Assembly: GCA_045402695.1 (NCBI GenBank)
Contig: JAWPNA010000226.1
Coordinates: 1 to 6,483, forward strand
Direction of reading: 5' to 3'
Origin: JAWPNA01 sp045402695
Lineage (GTDB): Bacteria > Acidobacteriota > Polarisedimenticolia > JACPZX01 > DASXTC01
Length of the DNA stretch: 6,483 bases
The number at the start of each line of letters is the position of its first letter. The stretch's first letter is position 1. Positions 5,801-6,483 of the stretch are shown here, piece by piece. Below the pieces are notes generated by a model. That model was not told where the DNA came from. It was given only the letters and a program-made list of their open reading frames with translations, and ran no database searches. A program made the translations under genes and the position numbers.

Positions 5801-6483
5801 CGCCGCACGGGTCGGTGACGAACGGCGGCTCATCGGTCAGCTACATGCCCGATTCCGGTTTCTCCGGCACCGACGTCTTCAGCTACACCGTGTCGGACGG
5901 TTTCGGTGGGACAGACGAAGCCACTGTCAGGATCCTCGTGAACGGCCCGCCGGTCGCAGCGGACGATTCAGGGGCAACCGCGGAGGACCAGGCCGCGACG
6001 ATTGACGTCGTCGCAAACGACACCGACCCGGACGGCGACTCGCTGAACGTGTCGGCGGTGACCGCGGGCGCCCATGGCACGACCTGGGCCAACGGCGATG
6101 GGACGGTGTCCTATCTGCCGGCGGCCGACTTCAACGGCACCGACAGCTTCACCTACACCGTGAGCGACGGTCGGGGTGGCAGCGCATCGGCGAACGTGAC
6201 GGTCACGGTGAGCCCGATCAACGACGCTCCCGTCGCGGCGGGCGACACCGCCACGGCGAATCAGCACGATCCGATAGACATCGCCGTGCTCGCCAATGAC
6301 AACGATGTCGATGGTGATGTCCTGACGTTGGTGTCGGTGACCCGCCCGGGGAGCGGCACCGCGAAGATCCTGCCGGACGGCACGATCCGCTACCGTCCGC
6401 GGGGCCGCTTCACCGGCATCGACACCTTCACCTACACGGTGAGTGACGGCAACGGAGGCGTCAGCACCGCAACCGTGACGGTG
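2851..6483 (+). CDS. Secreted multidomain protein with putative zinc-peptidase domain and cadherin/Ig-like repeats, C-terminus off window
   Basis: 1211 codons are open to the window edge with no stop. Residues 1-28 form a clear signal peptide: basic start (FRLKP), hydrophobic core LGLVLLVLVASLSL, likely cleavage after AQA (26-28). In order follow a fibronectin-III-like domain (about 44-120, WKATQPVTGVVHYG), a putative metallopeptidase domain (about 125-375, H260-E261-MM-H264), a beta-rich domain of no recognised family (about 389-560, DPEGDATG, LDVTRGFLTW), two cadherin/Ig-like repeats (571-661, 666-751), a MAM/jellyroll-like domain (755-931, ending AGWWVDDIRF) and at least three more repeats (943-1030, 1032-1120, 1124 onward). 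Each repeat bears NDxDxDGD, the type of acidic loop that binds calcium. No membrane anchor or sorting signal is visible, but the end is missing. Likely role: exported, calcium-stabilised protease or surface adhesin. Coding reality is certain; the peptidase activity is inferred from one motif region. It diverges from the M36 gene. Confidence 0.85.
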   Translation, partial: MWFSMFRLKPLGLVLLVLVASLSLPAQAQQTSLFTQTIGFATKTGFRGVFAWKATQPVTGVVHYGLSPVSLTETATAIPGAPDTAQMAIGQLVRGNTYYFQVEDTLTGQRSEISSFQATNAYTDWNGAIYTLDLVVQLDLNSLPPDIPSDQAVSDIAAGINVFAERVYDALDGYARIGKVLITDTNLDYSANVPAQGVPLCPSPESNLSDILVMTTVPFDSHTFGGFAIDNPCTNIYLGRIGQLVVPWEDDLHFGYTATHEMMHYAFNAPDLYFEGTAEESVPADCRNLAWDGSIMHNTGGYTGKWELTELDRNASLTPCDHGSLPWSWDQLLARYTNIPLNADGPIDDMFNEKARGNPDGGVLEIYVLDREPGSSTLTTFTPDDQTPECGNQTPQVTDPEGDATGFVVVSATPLPSEPALDVTRGFLTWDPTAEAITFTIKVNDLSDTPPPGSAGEFFRFYFTYAGVNYQVTAARDPLGQSFDLRLGDNTGLAEGLTGTFDPSADEITIVLTADQFAAAVPAAPRFAEGAVIDTFQILGQRSAIAVVLTAETATGSCSYRIGQERLAPNRPPVAVADSASTAEDQAVNIAVLPNDSDPDGDTLTVSSVGASDAGGTVTKNTDGTVRYSPRANSFGVDGFSYTLSDGHGGSASARVTVTVTPVQDPPVAAADTSSTAAGQPVTIDVLANDSDPDGDSLTITGVTQGSGGRVTHDGTDVTYQPGGGFVQSDSFTYSVSDGHGGTTTGSVTVFRDGCSSSFFDDLEPAQEPGWTFENRNTLPVTQTWRIVPDPLAKSLTGSFFSDATDASADKDDRMTAPEQKIGPHTALSFWHRFRTESTFDGGVIEVSTNGGATYVDVTAVGGQFVTGGYNSTSNALNSRPAWSGASAPTMSEVVIDLGALAGTTARLRWRLVTDANLGDAGWWVDDIRFTDTVSSTCPSPNHAPVAGDDAGTTDRGTAVSLAVLVNDSDPDGDPLNVSAVTNPPHGSVTNGGSSVSYMPDSGFSGTDVFSYTVSDGFGGTDEATVRILVNGPPVAADDSGATAEDQAATIDVVANDTDPDGDSLNVSAVTAGAHGTTWANGDGTVSYLPAADFNGTDSFTYTVSDGRGGSASANVTVTVSPINDAPVAAGDTATANQHDPIDIAVLANDNDVDGDVLTLVSVTRPGSGTAKILPDGTIRYRPRGRFTGIDTFTYTVSDGNGGVSTATVTV
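3223..3975 (+). other. Putative zinc-metallopeptidase domain with HEMMH motif
   Basis: Residues about 125-375 of the plus-strand protein. TATHEMMHYAFNAPD gives H260, E261 and H264 as likely zinc ligands and catalytic base. Two candidate features for the rest of the site follow. FEGTAEE at 274-280 resembles the EGxAE segment that supplies the third ligand in gluzincins (E275 or E279). GSIMHNTGG at 293-301 resembles a metzincin Met-turn (M296), and D271 sits one residue later than the metzincin third ligand. Cysteines at 201, 233, 286 and 320 could form disulfides. I cannot name the peptidase family. Domain edges are approximate. Confidence 0.65.
4561..5103 (+). repeat. Cadherin/Ig-like repeats 1 and 2 of the plus-strand protein
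   Basis: Two units of about 90 residues, nt 4561-4833 and 4846-5103. Each begins PPVAxAD, has the acidic loop NDSDPDGD (595-602 and 689-696) and ends with FSYTLSDGHGG or FTYSVSDGHGG followed by beta strands. This is the tandem VCBS/cadherin-like architecture seen in bacterial surface and secreted proteins. The units are diverged at protein level, so this is an old array rather than a fresh tandem duplication. Confidence 0.85.
5113..5643 (+). other. MAM/jellyroll-like domain between repeats 2 and 3
   Basis: Residues 755-931. Visible pattern: CSSSFFDDLEP at the start, ALSFWHRFRTE (828-837), DGGVIEVSTNGGATY (841-855), VVIDLGALAGTTARLRWRLV, and the closing AGWWVDDIRF (921-930). This matches the beta-sandwich often appended to bacterial secreted peptidases such as the immune-inhibitor-A type, where it is thought to bind carbohydrate or protein. 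The paired Cys755 and Cys938 flank it and might bridge its ends. Confidence 0.7.
5677..6483 (+). repeat. Cadherin/Ig-like repeats 3, 4 and 5 (array continues off window)
   Basis: Units at nt 5677-5940, 5944-6210 and 6220 to the edge. Acidic loops: NDSDPDGD (967-974), NDTDPDGD (1056-1063) and NDNDVDGD (1149-1156). Each closes with a SYTVSDG or TYTVSDG strand. Unit 4 is closest to unit 1: both have TAEDQA near the start and GGSASAxVTVTV at the end. Unit 5 is cut after VSTATVTV, and the array or further domains probably continue. This repeat-rich DNA also creates the long antisense open frame noted among the rejected items. Confidence 0.85.

Noticed and set aside
4519..5808. 429-codon minus-strand open frame opposite the repeat region
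   Set aside because: It is antisense to the plus gene, rich in Arg/Gly/Val/His without domain logic, and arises because GC-rich repeat codons rarely give stops in that frame. The sense frame has clear domain signatures.

Overview
The window is GC-rich bacterial DNA with two large, divergently oriented genes. Both are cut by the window edges, so neither stop codon is visible. The minus-strand gene fills 1-2360 and the plus-strand gene fills 2851-6483; 490 bp lie between them. Both products begin with an apparent Sec-type signal sequence and look like large exported proteins. I see no tRNA, rRNA, CRISPR array, transposase or integrase gene. The gene families (a bacterial fungalysin with a PA insert, and a multidomain protein with calcium-type cadherin/Ig-like repeats) suggest a free-living, protein-degrading bacterium. 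A myxobacterial or acidobacterial-type lineage is plausible, but this is a weak inference from domain style and base composition.

Left region (1-2360, minus): a secreted M36 (fungalysin) metallopeptidase. It has a propeptide with an FTP-type segment, the two halves of the M36 catalytic domain, the zinc motif HEYGH and the downstream GEGWSD glutamate. A protease-associated (PA) domain is inserted between the catalytic halves. The family call is secure; the C-terminus is missing.

Middle region (2361-2850): the divergent promoter region. It holds a perfect 19-bp inverted repeat whose arms are 156 bp apart, a strong hairpin between them, a perfect 12-bp palindrome nearer the plus gene, a GC-rich stem, and two copies of an 11-bp CCGGCCGG-containing sequence nearer the minus gene. 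Both genes have strong Shine-Dalgarno sequences and share the nine bases ACCGCCATG at their starts. No promoter boxes could be assigned with confidence.

Right region (2851-6483, plus): an exported protein of at least 1211 residues. In order it has a signal peptide, a fibronectin-III-like domain, a putative zinc-peptidase domain with HEMMH, an unnamed beta-rich domain, two cadherin/Ig-like repeats carrying DxDxDGD, a MAM/jellyroll-like domain, and at least three more repeats. The peptidase-like domain matches neither the classic metzincin nor a textbook gluzincin motif exactly and is the most interesting protein feature here. A reasonable inference is that both genes serve extracellular protein degradation or surface interaction and may be co-regulated through the shared spacer; nothing here proves that.
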